DNA of 64,000 nt from Azospirillum canadense (GTDB lineage: Bacteria; Pseudomonadota; Alphaproteobacteria; Azospirillales; Azospirillaceae), in NCBI RefSeq assembly GCF_025961225.1, contig NZ_JAOQNG010000010.1, positions 1,354,501 through 1,418,500 on the forward strand, read 5' to 3'. Below are positions 41,224 through 48,858 of this stretch, one piece after another. Both the position numbers and the translations under genes were made by a program. A model generated the notes under the pieces. That model was not told where the DNA came from. It did not search any database and saw nothing but the letters and a program-made list of their open reading frames with translations. The stretch's first letter is position 1; the number at the start of each line of letters is the position of its first letter.

Positions 41224-41360
41224 GGGAGTTGTCGCGTTGGGCCCCTACCCTAACCCTCCCCCACCTCCGGCGGGGGAGGGAACTCCGCCGCGCGGCCCTG
41301 AAGCCCTCCCCCGCCGAAGGTGGGGGAGGGTTGGGTGGGGGCCCAGCGCGACAACTCCCC
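41224..41360. repeat. Family B palindromic repeat filling the cobJ-cobK gap
   Basis: Long outer arms, GGGAGTTGTCGCGTTGGGCC and GGCCCAGCGCGACAACTCCC, enclose two hairpins (CCCTCCCCCACCTCCGGCGG and its partner CCCCCGCCGAAGGTGGGGGAGG). The unit occupies the whole gap between the cobJ stop (41220) and the cobK stop (41361), so it is the natural terminator of both. Confidence 0.88.
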
Positions 41361-42101
41361 TCACCCTCCACTAATCGCCTCCAACCAGCGCAGCGCGGCG
41401 GGCGCATCATGCACCTCCGGCACGCCATTACCCCGCGGCCGTTCGACCATCACCACGGGGATGCCGCGCCGCCGCGCCGCCTCCAGCTTCGCCTCGGTCG
41501 CGGTGCCGCCGCTGTTCTTGCTGACGATCACGTCGACGCGGTGTTCCTCCAGCAGGGCCAGTTCGCCGTCCAGCGTGAAAGGGCCGCGGTCGAGGATCAG
41601 CGTGTGGCGCAGGGTCGGCGCGGGCTCCGGCGGGTCGACGGCGCGGATCAGGTAGGTCTTGTCCGGAACCGCCTCGAACACTGCGACCTCCTGCCGGCCG
41701 ATGGTCAGGAACGCGGTGTCGCCCAGCGAACGCAGCGCCTCGGCGGCGGCGGCCATGTCCGGCGCGCCGATCCAGCGGTCGCCCACCCCCGGCGTCCAGG
41801 GCTTGCGCGTCAGCACCAGCAGCGGAACCCCGGCGCGGACGCAGGCCGCCGCGGCGTTGGCGGAGATCTGGTCGGCGAAGGGGTGCGTGGCGTCCACCAC
41901 CGCCTGGATTCCGTTCGCGGCGAGGTGCTCCGCCAGCCCGTCCACGCCGCCGAAGCCGCCGATGCGCGTCGGCAGGGGCGGCAGCACCGGCTGCTTGGTG
42001 CGCCCGGCGAGCGACACGGTCGCGTCGATGGCCGGATGGCCGACGAGCAAGCGCGCGAGCGCCGTGGCCTCCGTCGTGCCGCCCAGAATCAGCGCCTTCA
42101 T
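41361..42101 (-). CDS. cobK: Precorrin-6A reductase CobK
   Basis: A 246-residue NADPH-dependent reductase. The start MKALILGGTTEATALARLL has the cofactor loop, followed by VVDATHPFADQISANAAAAC, LTRKPWTPG and DVIVSKNSGGTATEAKLEAA, as in the CobK/CbiJ family. The ribosome-binding site GGAGGGAGAGG lies directly before ATG 42101. It is the only early-pathway gene on the minus strand and diverges from cobL across 29 bases. Confidence 0.95.
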   Translation of the reverse strand: MKALILGGTTEATALARLLVGHPAIDATVSLAGRTKQPVLPPLPTRIGGFGGVDGLAEHLAANGIQAVVDATHPFADQISANAAAACVRAGVPLLVLTRKPWTPGVGDRWIGAPDMAAAAEALRSLGDTAFLTIGRQEVAVFEAVPDKTYLIRAVDPPEPAPTLRHTLILDRGPFTLDGELALLEEHRVDVIVSKNSGGTATEAKLEAARRRGIPVVMVERPRGNGVPEVHDAPAALRWLEAISGG

Positions 42102-42130
42102 CCTCTCTCCCTCCGCCGGTGCGAGGCGCC

Positions 42131-43357
42131 ATGAATAGCACAGCTTCCCCGCGTTGGCTGAGCGTCGTCGGCATCAGCGAGGACGGATGGGACGGTCTGT
42201 CGCCCGCCGCCCGCGCTCTGGTCGAAGGTGCCGAGTTGCTAGTGGGCGGAACGCGCCACCTATTGCTGGTTCCGGAGTTTGCCCGGCAGGAACGGCTGGC
42301 TTGGCCCTCGCCCCTGTCGGACGCCTTTCCCGCTCTGCTGGAACGACGCGGGAGGCCGGTCTGCGTGCTGGCGAGCGGCGACCCGTCCTGGTACGGCGTC
42401 GGCGCCACCCTGTCGCGGATCATCCCGGCGGCGGAGACCCTGGTCGTTCCAGCCCCGTCATCCTTCAGCCTTGCTGCGGCCCGGATGGGCTGGCCGTTGC
42501 AGGAATGCGTCTGCCTAACGGTGCATGGGCGCCCGCTGGAGCTGGTCATTCCGCACCTGCATCGGTCTGCGCGGCTGCTGGTCCTTTCCTGGGACGGAAC
42601 GACCCCAGGCAAGCTCGCGGCCCTGCTGCGCGCCCGCGGCTTCGGGCCGTCGCGCATCACAGCGCTGGAGGCCATGGGCGGCCCGCGCGAGCGCCGCACG
42701 GAGGGCACGGCCGACGGCTGGGACACGGAACGCGTCGCCGACCTGAACACGCTGGCGGTTGAGTGCATCGCCACCCCCGGCGCCCGCGGCCTGCCGCGCA
42801 CGCCGGGCCTGCCCGACGATTGGTTCGAGCATGACGGCCAGATCACCAAGCGCGAGGTGCGCGCCGTCACCCTGTCCTGGCTGGCGCCGCACAGGGGCGA
42901 ACTGCTGTGGGACGTCGGCGCCGGGTCCGGCTCCATCGGCGTCGAGTGGATGCTGAGCGATCCGACCAACCGCGCCATCGCCGTGGAGCACAAGGACGAC
43001 CGCGCCGCCCGCATCCCCGCCAACGCCGCCGCCTTCGGCGTGCCGGGGCTGGAGTTGGTGCGCGGCAAAGCGCCGGAGGCTCTGAGCGGACTGCCGACGC
43101 CGGACGCGGTTTTCATCGGCGGCGGGCTGACCAACGACGGCGTGCTCGACGCCTGCTGGGACGCGCTGAAGCCCGGCGGGCGGCTGGTCGCCAACGCGGT
43201 GACGCTGGAAAGCGAGGCCATGCTGATCGCCGCGCACAAGCGGCTTGGCGGACAGCTGTCGCAGATTGCGGTCAGCCGCGCCGCGGCCATCGGCGGCTTC
43301 ACGGGCTGGCGCCCGCTGATGCCGGTCACGCTCTGGCTGGCGGAGAAGCCGGCATGA
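42131..43357 (+). CDS. cobL: Precorrin-6Y C5,15-methyltransferase (decarboxylating) CobL
   Basis: A 408-residue two-domain enzyme. The N-terminal CobE-like methyltransferase domain (VVGISEDGWDGLSPAARALV, ASGDPSWYGVGATL) methylates one meso position. The C-terminal domain, CbiT-like with a class I SAM fold (LLWDVGAGSGSIGVEWM, PDAVFIGGGLTNDGVLD), does the other methylation and the decarboxylation. The start is ATG 42131 with GAGG upstream. The stop overlaps the cobE start (ATGA). Confidence 0.95.
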   Translation: MNSTASPRWLSVVGISEDGWDGLSPAARALVEGAELLVGGTRHLLLVPEFARQERLAWPSPLSDAFPALLERRGRPVCVLASGDPSWYGVGATLSRIIPAAETLVVPAPSSFSLAAARMGWPLQECVCLTVHGRPLELVIPHLHRSARLLVLSWDGTTPGKLAALLRARGFGPSRITALEAMGGPRERRTEGTADGWDTERVADLNTLAVECIATPGARGLPRTPGLPDDWFEHDGQITKREVRAVTLSWLAPHRGELLWDVGAGSGSIGVEWMLSDPTNRAIAVEHKDDRAARIPANAAAFGVPGLELVRGKAPEALSGLPTPDAVFIGGGLTNDGVLDACWDALKPGGRLVANAVTLESEAMLIAAHKRLGGQLSQIAVSRAAAIGGFTGWRPLMPVTLWLAEKPA

Positions 43358-43734
43358 TCGCGGCGGGTGTTGGCTGCCGCTCCGGCTGTCCGGGAGCGGA
43401 GATCGCCGGGCTGGTCCGCGCTGTCGTCGCTGAGGCGGGCGTGAACGCGGATGTCCTGGCCGCGCCAATGCGCAAGCGGAATGAGGCCGGCCTGCGCGAC
43501 GCGGCGGACCTCCTGGTGCTGCCGTTGGCCTTCGTCGACGACGCGGATTTGGCCGCCGTCCAGGACCGAACGCAGACCCGCTCCGCCCGGGTCGAGGCCG
43601 CGGTGGGCGTCGCCTCGGTGGCGGAGGCCGCGGCGCTGGCCGCCGCCGGGCCGGGCGCGCGCCTGCTGCTGCCGCGCCGCTCCACGCCGCGCGCCACCTG
43701 CGCGCTGGCGATTTCCAAGGATTCTTCTCTATGA
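43354..43734 (+). CDS. cobE: Cobalamin biosynthesis protein CobE (CbiG C-terminal domain)
   Basis: A 126-residue single-domain protein. The start IAAGVGCRSGCPGAEIAGLV is the signature of CobE, equal to the C-terminal part of CbiG. The role in the aerobic pathway is not well fixed; handling of the C-20 acetaldehyde/acetate fragment or an accessory role to CobM has been suggested. ATGA overlaps on both sides place it in a tight cobL-cobE-cobM unit. Confidence 0.9.
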   Translation: MIAAGVGCRSGCPGAEIAGLVRAVVAEAGVNADVLAAPMRKRNEAGLRDAADLLVLPLAFVDDADLAAVQDRTQTRSARVEAAVGVASVAEAAALAAAGPGARLLLPRRSTPRATCALAISKDSSL

Positions 43735-44492
43735 CCGTGCATTTCATCGGCGCCGGACCGGGCGCGCCCGACCTTTTGACCCTGCGTGGGCGCGACCTGA
43801 TCGCGTCCTGCCCGGTCTGCCTCTACGCCGGCTCGCTGGTGCCGAAGGAGATCATCGCCCATGCCCCGACCGGCGCGCGGGTGGTGGACACCGCACCCAT
43901 GACGCTCGACCAGATCGTGGCGGAGTTCCAGGCGGCGCACGCGGCCGGGCAGGACGTGGCGCGGCTGCATTCCGGCGACCTGTCGGTCTACAGCGCGCTC
44001 GGCGAGCAGACCCGCGCGTTGCGGGAACTGGGCATCCCCTACACCATCACGCCCGGCGTGCCGGCCTTCGCCGCGGCGTCGGCCGCGCTGGGGCGGGAAC
44101 TGACCCTGCCGGAGGTCAGCCAAACGCTGATTTTGACACGCACGGAGGGCCGCGCCTCGGCCATGCCGGCCAACGAGACGCTGGAGGTGCTAGGGCGGTC
44201 GGGCGCCACGCTGGCCATCCACCTGTCGATCCACGTCATCGACCGGGTGGCCGAGCGGCTGACCCCGCTCTACGGCGCCGACTGCCCGGCGGCGGTTGTC
44301 TACCGCGCCACTTGGCCGGACGAGCGGGTGCTGCGCGGCACGCTGGCCGACATCGCCGCCAAGGTCGCCGAGGCCCCCATGGAGCGCACCGCGCTGATCC
44401 TGGTCGGCCCGGCGCTGGGCGTGGAGGATTTCCGCTGCAGCGCGCTCTACGACGGGTCGCACGTCCGCCGTTATCGGGGGTTGGGGGAGTGA
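43731..44492 (+). CDS. cobM: Precorrin-4 C11-methyltransferase CobM
   Basis: A 253-residue SAM-dependent methyltransferase. Family features are VHFIGAGPGAPDLLTLRG, CLYAGSLVPKEIIAHAP, RLHSGDLSVYSALGEQ and PYTITPGVPAFAAASAALG. It is the last of the cobL-cobE-cobM unit and converges on cbiD, with a short family A hairpin between. Confidence 0.96.
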   Translation: MTVHFIGAGPGAPDLLTLRGRDLIASCPVCLYAGSLVPKEIIAHAPTGARVVDTAPMTLDQIVAEFQAAHAAGQDVARLHSGDLSVYSALGEQTRALRELGIPYTITPGVPAFAAASAALGRELTLPEVSQTLILTRTEGRASAMPANETLEVLGRSGATLAIHLSIHVIDRVAERLTPLYGADCPAAVVYRATWPDERVLRGTLADIAAKVAEAPMERTALILVGPALGVEDFRCSALYDGSHVRRYRGLGE

Positions 44493-44517
44493 GGATAGAC
44501 CTCGCCCTTCAGAAAGA

Positions 44518-44554
44518 ACCCTCTCCCTCCCGGGGAGAGGGGAGGGTGAGGGGA
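44518..44554. repeat. Short family A hairpin between cobM and cbiD
   Basis: CCCTCTCC-CTCCC-GGGGAGAGG with GGAGGGTGAGGGG is half of a family A unit. It ends at the base before the cbiD stop codon and probably serves as the terminator for both convergent genes. Confidence 0.75.
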
Positions 44555-45697
44555 CTAGTGCGGCCCGCGCCAGCCCGCCTCTCCCACAATGTTGCCCTGG
44601 CGATCGGTGACCAGAACCTCGACCGACACCGGGGCGCCTTCCAGCACGGCGAGCGCGGCGTCCTGGGCCAGCGCGGCAACGCGGTCAGCGAGCGGCAGGC
44701 CGGATTCGGCCGCGATGCCCAGGACCTGCGCGGCGGTGTTGGCGGTGCGCGCCGCCGCGACCACCTCCGGCCCGGCGCCCAGCTCCGCCAGGCGATCGGC
44801 CAGCCAATCGAGGTCAACGCTGTTGCGCTTGGAATGCAGGTCCATCAGGCCGCGCGCCAGCTTGCCGAACTTGGCGAAGCCGCCGCACAGGGTCAGGCGC
44901 GGCACGGGGTGGCGCCGCAGGTATTTCAGCGTGCCGCCGACGAAATCGCCCATGTCCAACAGCGCATGGTCCGGCAAGCCGTAGCGCGCGACGACCGCCT
45001 TTTCCGAGGTGTCGCCGGTGCAGGCCGCGACGTGCGTCAGGCCGGCCGCCCGCGCCACGTCGACGCCACGCTGGATCGACGCGATCCAGGCCGCGCAGGA
45101 ATAGGGCACGACGATTCCCGTGGTCCCCAGGATCGACAGGCCGCCGAGGATGCCCAGCCGCGGGTTCATGGTGCGGCGGGCGAGCGCCTCCCCATTCTCC
45201 ACCGACACCTCCACCACCACGTCGGCGGGCTGGCCGGCAAGAGCCGCCGCCTCCCCGACCGCTTGGCGGATCATGGCGCGGGGTACGGGGTTGATCGCGG
45301 GCTCGCCAACCGGGACCGGAAGACCGGGGCGGGTCACGGTGCCGACCCCCTCCCCCGCCCGGAAGACGACGCCCTCCCCCGATCCGGCGCGCCAGACTCG
45401 GGCGCGGACCAGCGCGCCGTGTGTCACGTCCGGATCGTCGCCCGCGTCCTTCACCACTCCGGCCGCCGCCCAGCCCTCACCCGTCTCGGTCCAGGCGAGC
45501 GCGAAGGCCGGCGTCTGGCCGCCGGGAAGGGTGACCGTCACCGGATCGGGGAACCGGCCGGTGAACAGCGCCTCGCAGGCCGCGCGCGCCGCGGCGGTGG
45601 CGCAGGCGCCCGTCGTCCAGCCCCGGCGCAAGGCCTTCCCGTCCGCCGGGCCGTCCGCCCCCGTATCATCGCCGTTCGCAGCTGAGTGCTCGTCCAT
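44555..45697 (-). CDS. cbiD: Precorrin-5B C1-methyltransferase, CbiD family
   Basis: A 380-residue protein of the CbiD family. It has RRGWTTGACATAAARAACEAL, NPVPRAMIRQAVGEAA, GLSILGTTGIVVPYSCAAW, ACTGDTSEKAV and the late CGGFAKFGKLARGLMDLHS. CbiD belongs to the early-cobalt (anaerobic) route, whereas CobG and CobN here belong to the late-cobalt route. No cobF is visible, so this protein probably does the C-1 methylation on a cobalt-free ring. The start ATG (45697-45695) shares two bases with the cobA ATG on the other strand. Confidence 0.92.
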   Translation of the reverse strand: MDEHSAANGDDTGADGPADGKALRRGWTTGACATAAARAACEALFTGRFPDPVTVTLPGGQTPAFALAWTETGEGWAAAGVVKDAGDDPDVTHGALVRARVWRAGSGEGVVFRAGEGVGTVTRPGLPVPVGEPAINPVPRAMIRQAVGEAAALAGQPADVVVEVSVENGEALARRTMNPRLGILGGLSILGTTGIVVPYSCAAWIASIQRGVDVARAAGLTHVAACTGDTSEKAVVARYGLPDHALLDMGDFVGGTLKYLRRHPVPRLTLCGGFAKFGKLARGLMDLHSKRNSVDLDWLADRLAELGAGPEVVAAARTANTAAQVLGIAAESGLPLADRVAALAQDAALAVLEGAPVSVEVLVTDRQGNIVGEAGWRGPH

Positions 45698-46487
45698 GAC
45701 CACAGAGCCGTTGCCCGACTCCCTCCAAATTCCCTTCGACCCCGGCAGCGTCTGGCTGGCGGGGGCCGGACCCGGCGACCCCGGCCTGCTGACCCTGCGC
45801 GCGCTGCAAGGTCTAAGGCAAGCGGACGTGATCGTCCATGACGCGCTGGTCGGTGAACGGATCCTGGCGCTGGCCTCGCCCGCGGCAAGGCTGGAGTTCG
45901 CCGGAAAGCGCGGCGGCCGCCCGTCCGCCCATCAGGACGACATCACCAACCGCCTGATCGAGCTGGCGCGCGAGGGGCATCGCGTGCTGCGGCTGAAGGG
46001 CGGCGATCCCTTCGTCTTCGGCCGCGGCGGGGAAGAGGCGCAGGCGCTGGCCGAGCAGGGCATCCCCTTCCGCATCATCCCCGGCATCACCGCGGGGCTG
46101 GCCGGCCCGGCCTACGCCGGCATCCCGGCGACGCACCGCACGGCCAACCAGGCGGTGATCCTGGCAACTGGCCATTCCTGCGCCGGTGGGCCGGACTGGA
46201 AGGCGCTGGCCGCCACCGGCGCACCGCTGATCCTCTACATGGCCTGGAAGGGCCTGCCGGGCATCGCGGCTGGCCTGATGGAGGGCGGCCTGCCCGCCGA
46301 CACCCCCGTGGGCGTGGTCACCGACGCGACGACCGAGCGCCAGCGCGTGCTGGTCACATCGCTGGGCACCTGCGTCGAGGACTTGGCGACGAGCGGGCTT
46401 GAGCCCCCGGCGATCATCGTGGTCGGGGAGGTGGTGCGGCTGCGCCCGGTGCTCGACTGGCTGCCGCAGGGGGCTTCCCATGGCTGA
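45696..46487 (+). CDS. cobA: Uroporphyrinogen-III C-methyltransferase CobA
   Basis: A 263-residue SAM-dependent enzyme that makes precorrin-2 (known), the entry step to B12 and siroheme. Features are VWLAGAGPGDPGLLTLRALQ, DALVGERIL, RLKGGDPFVFGRGGEEAQAL and IPGITAGLAGPAYAGIPATH. No siroheme-synthase (CysG) extension is present. The ATG at 45696 lies inside the divergent cbiD start codon, so the promoter must lie within the cbiD coding region. The stop overlaps the cobB start by 8 bases. Confidence 0.95.
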   Translation: MTTEPLPDSLQIPFDPGSVWLAGAGPGDPGLLTLRALQGLRQADVIVHDALVGERILALASPAARLEFAGKRGGRPSAHQDDITNRLIELAREGHRVLRLKGGDPFVFGRGGEEAQALAEQGIPFRIIPGITAGLAGPAYAGIPATHRTANQAVILATGHSCAGGPDWKALAATGAPLILYMAWKGLPGIAAGLMEGGLPADTPVGVVTDATTERQRVLVTSLGTCVEDLATSGLEPPAIIVVGEVVRLRPVLDWLPQGASHG

Positions 46488-47811
46488 CGCGCCGCGCGGG
46501 CTGATCGTCGGCGCCCCGGCGTCGGGCACCGGCAAGACGACCGTGACGCTCGGCCTGCTGGCGGCGCTGCGGGAGCGGGGGCTGCGGGTGGGCGCGGTGA
46601 AGGCAGGGCCGGACTACATCGACCCGGCCTTCCACCAAGCGGCCACCGGGCGTCCCAGCTTCAACCTGGACGGCTGGACCATGGGGCCGGACCTGCTGGA
46701 CAGCTTGGCCCGCCGCGCCGGCGAGGGGACCGACATCGTGGTCTGCGAGGCCCTGATGGGCCTGTTCGACGGCGTGGCGAGCGTCGGCGCCACCGGCACC
46801 GGCGCCACGTCGGAGATCGCGGCGCGCACCGGCTGGCCGGTGGTGCTGGTCGTCAACGCCAAGGGACAGTCGCAGTCCGCCGCCGCGCTGGTGAAGGGCT
46901 TCGCCACCTACCAGGAGGGCGTGCGCATCGGCGGCGTCATCCTGAACAACGTCGCCAGCCCGCGTCATCTCGCGCTGGCCGGCGGCGCCATCGAGGCGCT
47001 GGGCATCCCCGTGCTGGGTGCCCTGCCCCGCACGCCCGACGTGATCCTACCGGAACGCCACCTGGGCCTGATCCAGGCGGAGGAAACCGCCGACCTTCAG
47101 GACCGGCTGGCGGCGCTCGGCCGCTTCATCGCCCAGCATGTGGACCTGGACAAGGTGATGGCTCTTGCCGCGCCCTCACGCGCGCCAAAGGGGGCCTTCG
47201 CCCCGGCCCTCCCCCCGCTGGGGCAGCGCATCGCCATCGCCCGCGACGTCGCCTTCACCTTCGTCTACCCGCACCTGCTGGAGGGCTGGCGCGAGGCCGG
47301 GGCGGAGGTGGTCACCTTCTCCCCCCTCGCCGACGAGGCGCCGCCCGCCGACGCCGACGCGGTGTATCTGCCCGGCGGCTATCCGGAGCTGCACGCCGGC
47401 CGCCTCGCCGCCGCCGGACGCTTCCGCGAGGGGCTGCGCTGCGCCGCCGAGACCCGGCCGGTCTATGGCGAGTGCGGTGGCTACATGGTGCTGGGGGAGA
47501 CGCTGGAGGACGCCGACGGCGTGACCCACCCTATGCTCGGCCTGCTCGGCGTGCGGACGTCCTTCGCCAAGCGGAAGCTGCACCTGGGCTACCGCCGCGC
47601 CGTCCTGCTGGCCGACACGGTGCTGGGGCAGGCCGGCACGGCGCTGCGCGGGCACGAGTTCCACTACGCCTCCATCCTCACGCGCGGGACGGACGAGCCG
47701 CTGGTCACCGCCACCGCGGCGGACGGGTCGGACCTGGGGCCGCTCGGCGGGCGGCGCGGACACGTCTTCGCGTCCTTCTTCCATGTCATCGCGGCGGACC
47801 GGACCCAATGA
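46480..47811 (+). CDS. cobB: Cobyrinate / hydrogenobyrinate a,c-diamide synthase CobB
   Basis: A 443-residue glutamine amidotransferase. The N-terminal ATP domain opens with GLIVGAPASGTGKTTVTLGL and continues with KAGPDYIDPAFH and CEALMGLFDG. The C-terminal class I-like glutaminase domain holds YLPGGYPELHA and the nucleophile Cys in VYGECGGYMVLGE. It amidates the a and c side chains before cobalt insertion by CobN. 8-base overlap with cobA and ATGA overlap with bluB. Confidence 0.95.
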   Translation: MADAPRGLIVGAPASGTGKTTVTLGLLAALRERGLRVGAVKAGPDYIDPAFHQAATGRPSFNLDGWTMGPDLLDSLARRAGEGTDIVVCEALMGLFDGVASVGATGTGATSEIAARTGWPVVLVVNAKGQSQSAAALVKGFATYQEGVRIGGVILNNVASPRHLALAGGAIEALGIPVLGALPRTPDVILPERHLGLIQAEETADLQDRLAALGRFIAQHVDLDKVMALAAPSRAPKGAFAPALPPLGQRIAIARDVAFTFVYPHLLEGWREAGAEVVTFSPLADEAPPADADAVYLPGGYPELHAGRLAAAGRFREGLRCAAETRPVYGECGGYMVLGETLEDADGVTHPMLGLLGVRTSFAKRKLHLGYRRAVLLADTVLGQAGTALRGHEFHYASILTRGTDEPLVTATAADGSDLGPLGGRRGHVFASFFHVIAADRTQ

Positions 47812-48467
47812 GCGACCACGCCTTCTCCGCGGAGGAGCGCGACGCGCTCTACAAGGCGATCTTCTCCCGCCGCGACGTGCGCGGTCAGTTCGCGCCCGAC
47901 CCGGTGCCGGACGAGGTGCTGACCCGCGTCCTGACCGCCGCGCACCACGCGCCGTCGGTCGGCTTCATGCAGCCCTGGAACTTCATCGTCGTCCGCGACC
48001 CGGCGGTGAAGGCCCGCGTGCACGCCGACTTCGCCCAGGCCAACGAGGAGGCGAAGGCCCTGTTCGAGGGGGAACGGCAGGCGCTCTACAGCCGGCTGAA
48101 GCTGGAGGGCATCCGGGAGGCGCCGGTCAACCTGTGCATCACCTGCGACCGCGAGCGCTCCGGCCCCGTGGTGCTGGGCCGCACCCACATCCCCACGATG
48201 GACCTCTACAGCTGCGTCTGCGCCGTGCAGAACCTGTGGCTGGCCGCAAGGGCGGAGGGGCTTGGCGTCGGCTGGGTCAGCATCCTGCACGAGGACCGAC
48301 TGCGCGCCGCGCTGGGCATTCCGGAGCGGATCGTGCCCATCGCCTACCTGTGCCTGGGCTACGTCTCCCACTTCCACGAGACGCCGGAGTTGGAGCAGGC
48401 CGGCTGGCGCAATCGCTTGCCCTTGGAGGATCTGGTCTTTCGCGACCGCTGGGGCGAACACGGCTGA
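47808..48467 (+). CDS. bluB: 5,6-dimethylbenzimidazole synthase BluB
   Basis: A 219-residue flavin-destructase of the nitroreductase fold that makes the lower ligand of B12 from FMNH2 and oxygen (known, oxygen-dependent). Features are IFSRRDVRGQFAPDPV, AAHHAPSVGFMQPWNFIVV, GRTHIPTMDLYSCVCAVQN and GLGVGWVSI. Its presence supports an aerobic route with true B12 as product. It ends the cobA-cobB-bluB run. Confidence 0.96.
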   Translation: MSDHAFSAEERDALYKAIFSRRDVRGQFAPDPVPDEVLTRVLTAAHHAPSVGFMQPWNFIVVRDPAVKARVHADFAQANEEAKALFEGERQALYSRLKLEGIREAPVNLCITCDRERSGPVVLGRTHIPTMDLYSCVCAVQNLWLAARAEGLGVGWVSILHEDRLRAALGIPERIVPIAYLCLGYVSHFHETPELEQAGWRNRLPLEDLVFRDRWGEHG

Positions 48468-48472
48468 GGCCC

Positions 48473-48504
48473 GTAGGTTGGGTGGAGCGAAGCGCAATCC
48501 AACA
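48473..48504. repeat. GTAGGTTGGGTGG family repeat (single arm)
   Basis: CGTAGGTTGGGTGGAGCGAA is followed by GCGCAATCCAACAG just after the bluB stop codon. It is a shortened member of the family seen complete at 23712. Confidence 0.7.
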
Positions 48505-48526
48505 GCGTCGCAATCCCAAACGGGCA

Positions 48527-48616
48527 AGAAAAAAGGGCCGCGGAAAGCCGCGGCCCTGAGTCTAGGGAGGAAACGCCCCGAGAATGGGCAGGGGCAAGAT
48601 ATGCCGCGGCGCACAC
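48527..48616 (-). ncRNA. Candidate small RNA with intrinsic terminator
   Basis: On the minus strand a perfect 9-base-pair stem (GGGCCGCGG / CCGCGGCCC, 48556-48535, loop CTTT) is followed directly by TTTTTTCTT, a classical intrinsic terminator. No minus-strand gene lies upstream of it for several kilobases. TTGCAC (48653-48648) and TAATAC (48628-48623, 19 bases apart) could form its promoter, giving an RNA of about 90 bases. The RNA would carry CCTCCC (48570-48565), which could pair with ribosome-binding sites, as seen in several alphaproteobacterial small RNAs. I do not recognise a named family. Confidence 0.45.
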
Positions 48617-48858
48617 CAACTGGTATTACCAATGTGGCATGGGTGCGGTGCAACATGCGCATAAGCCGAAAATTTGCTGTGATTTCGGGGTGACTTTGTG
48701 CTTTGCCGCGTGCCCGGCCTGCGGGCGACAACCGGGCGGCGGTTGCACCCGCATGTGTCCATGATGACGCGCCCATGACGCCGGCCCTTCACCACCGGCG
48801 CACGAACGGTCATAATCCCGCAGACGCGTTGGGGATGTCGGTCAGGAGGAAAAGCGGC
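48617..48858. other. Leader region of the nucleotidase-like gene with a palindromic operator-like site
   Basis: TGGTATTACCA at 48621-48631 is a perfect palindrome of the TGGTnnnACCA type bound by many GntR-family regulators. It overlaps the -10 box proposed for the candidate small RNA. The remaining bases up to 48858 show no gene. AGGAGGA at 48844-48850 is the ribosome-binding site of the next gene. Confidence 0.4.

Noticed and set aside
48584..48664. A 26-codon plus-strand frame (ATG 48584) opposite the candidate small RNA
   Set aside because: The spacing from the GGGAGG is too long (13 bases), the frame is very short and Cys/Gly/His-rich, and nothing supports translation.
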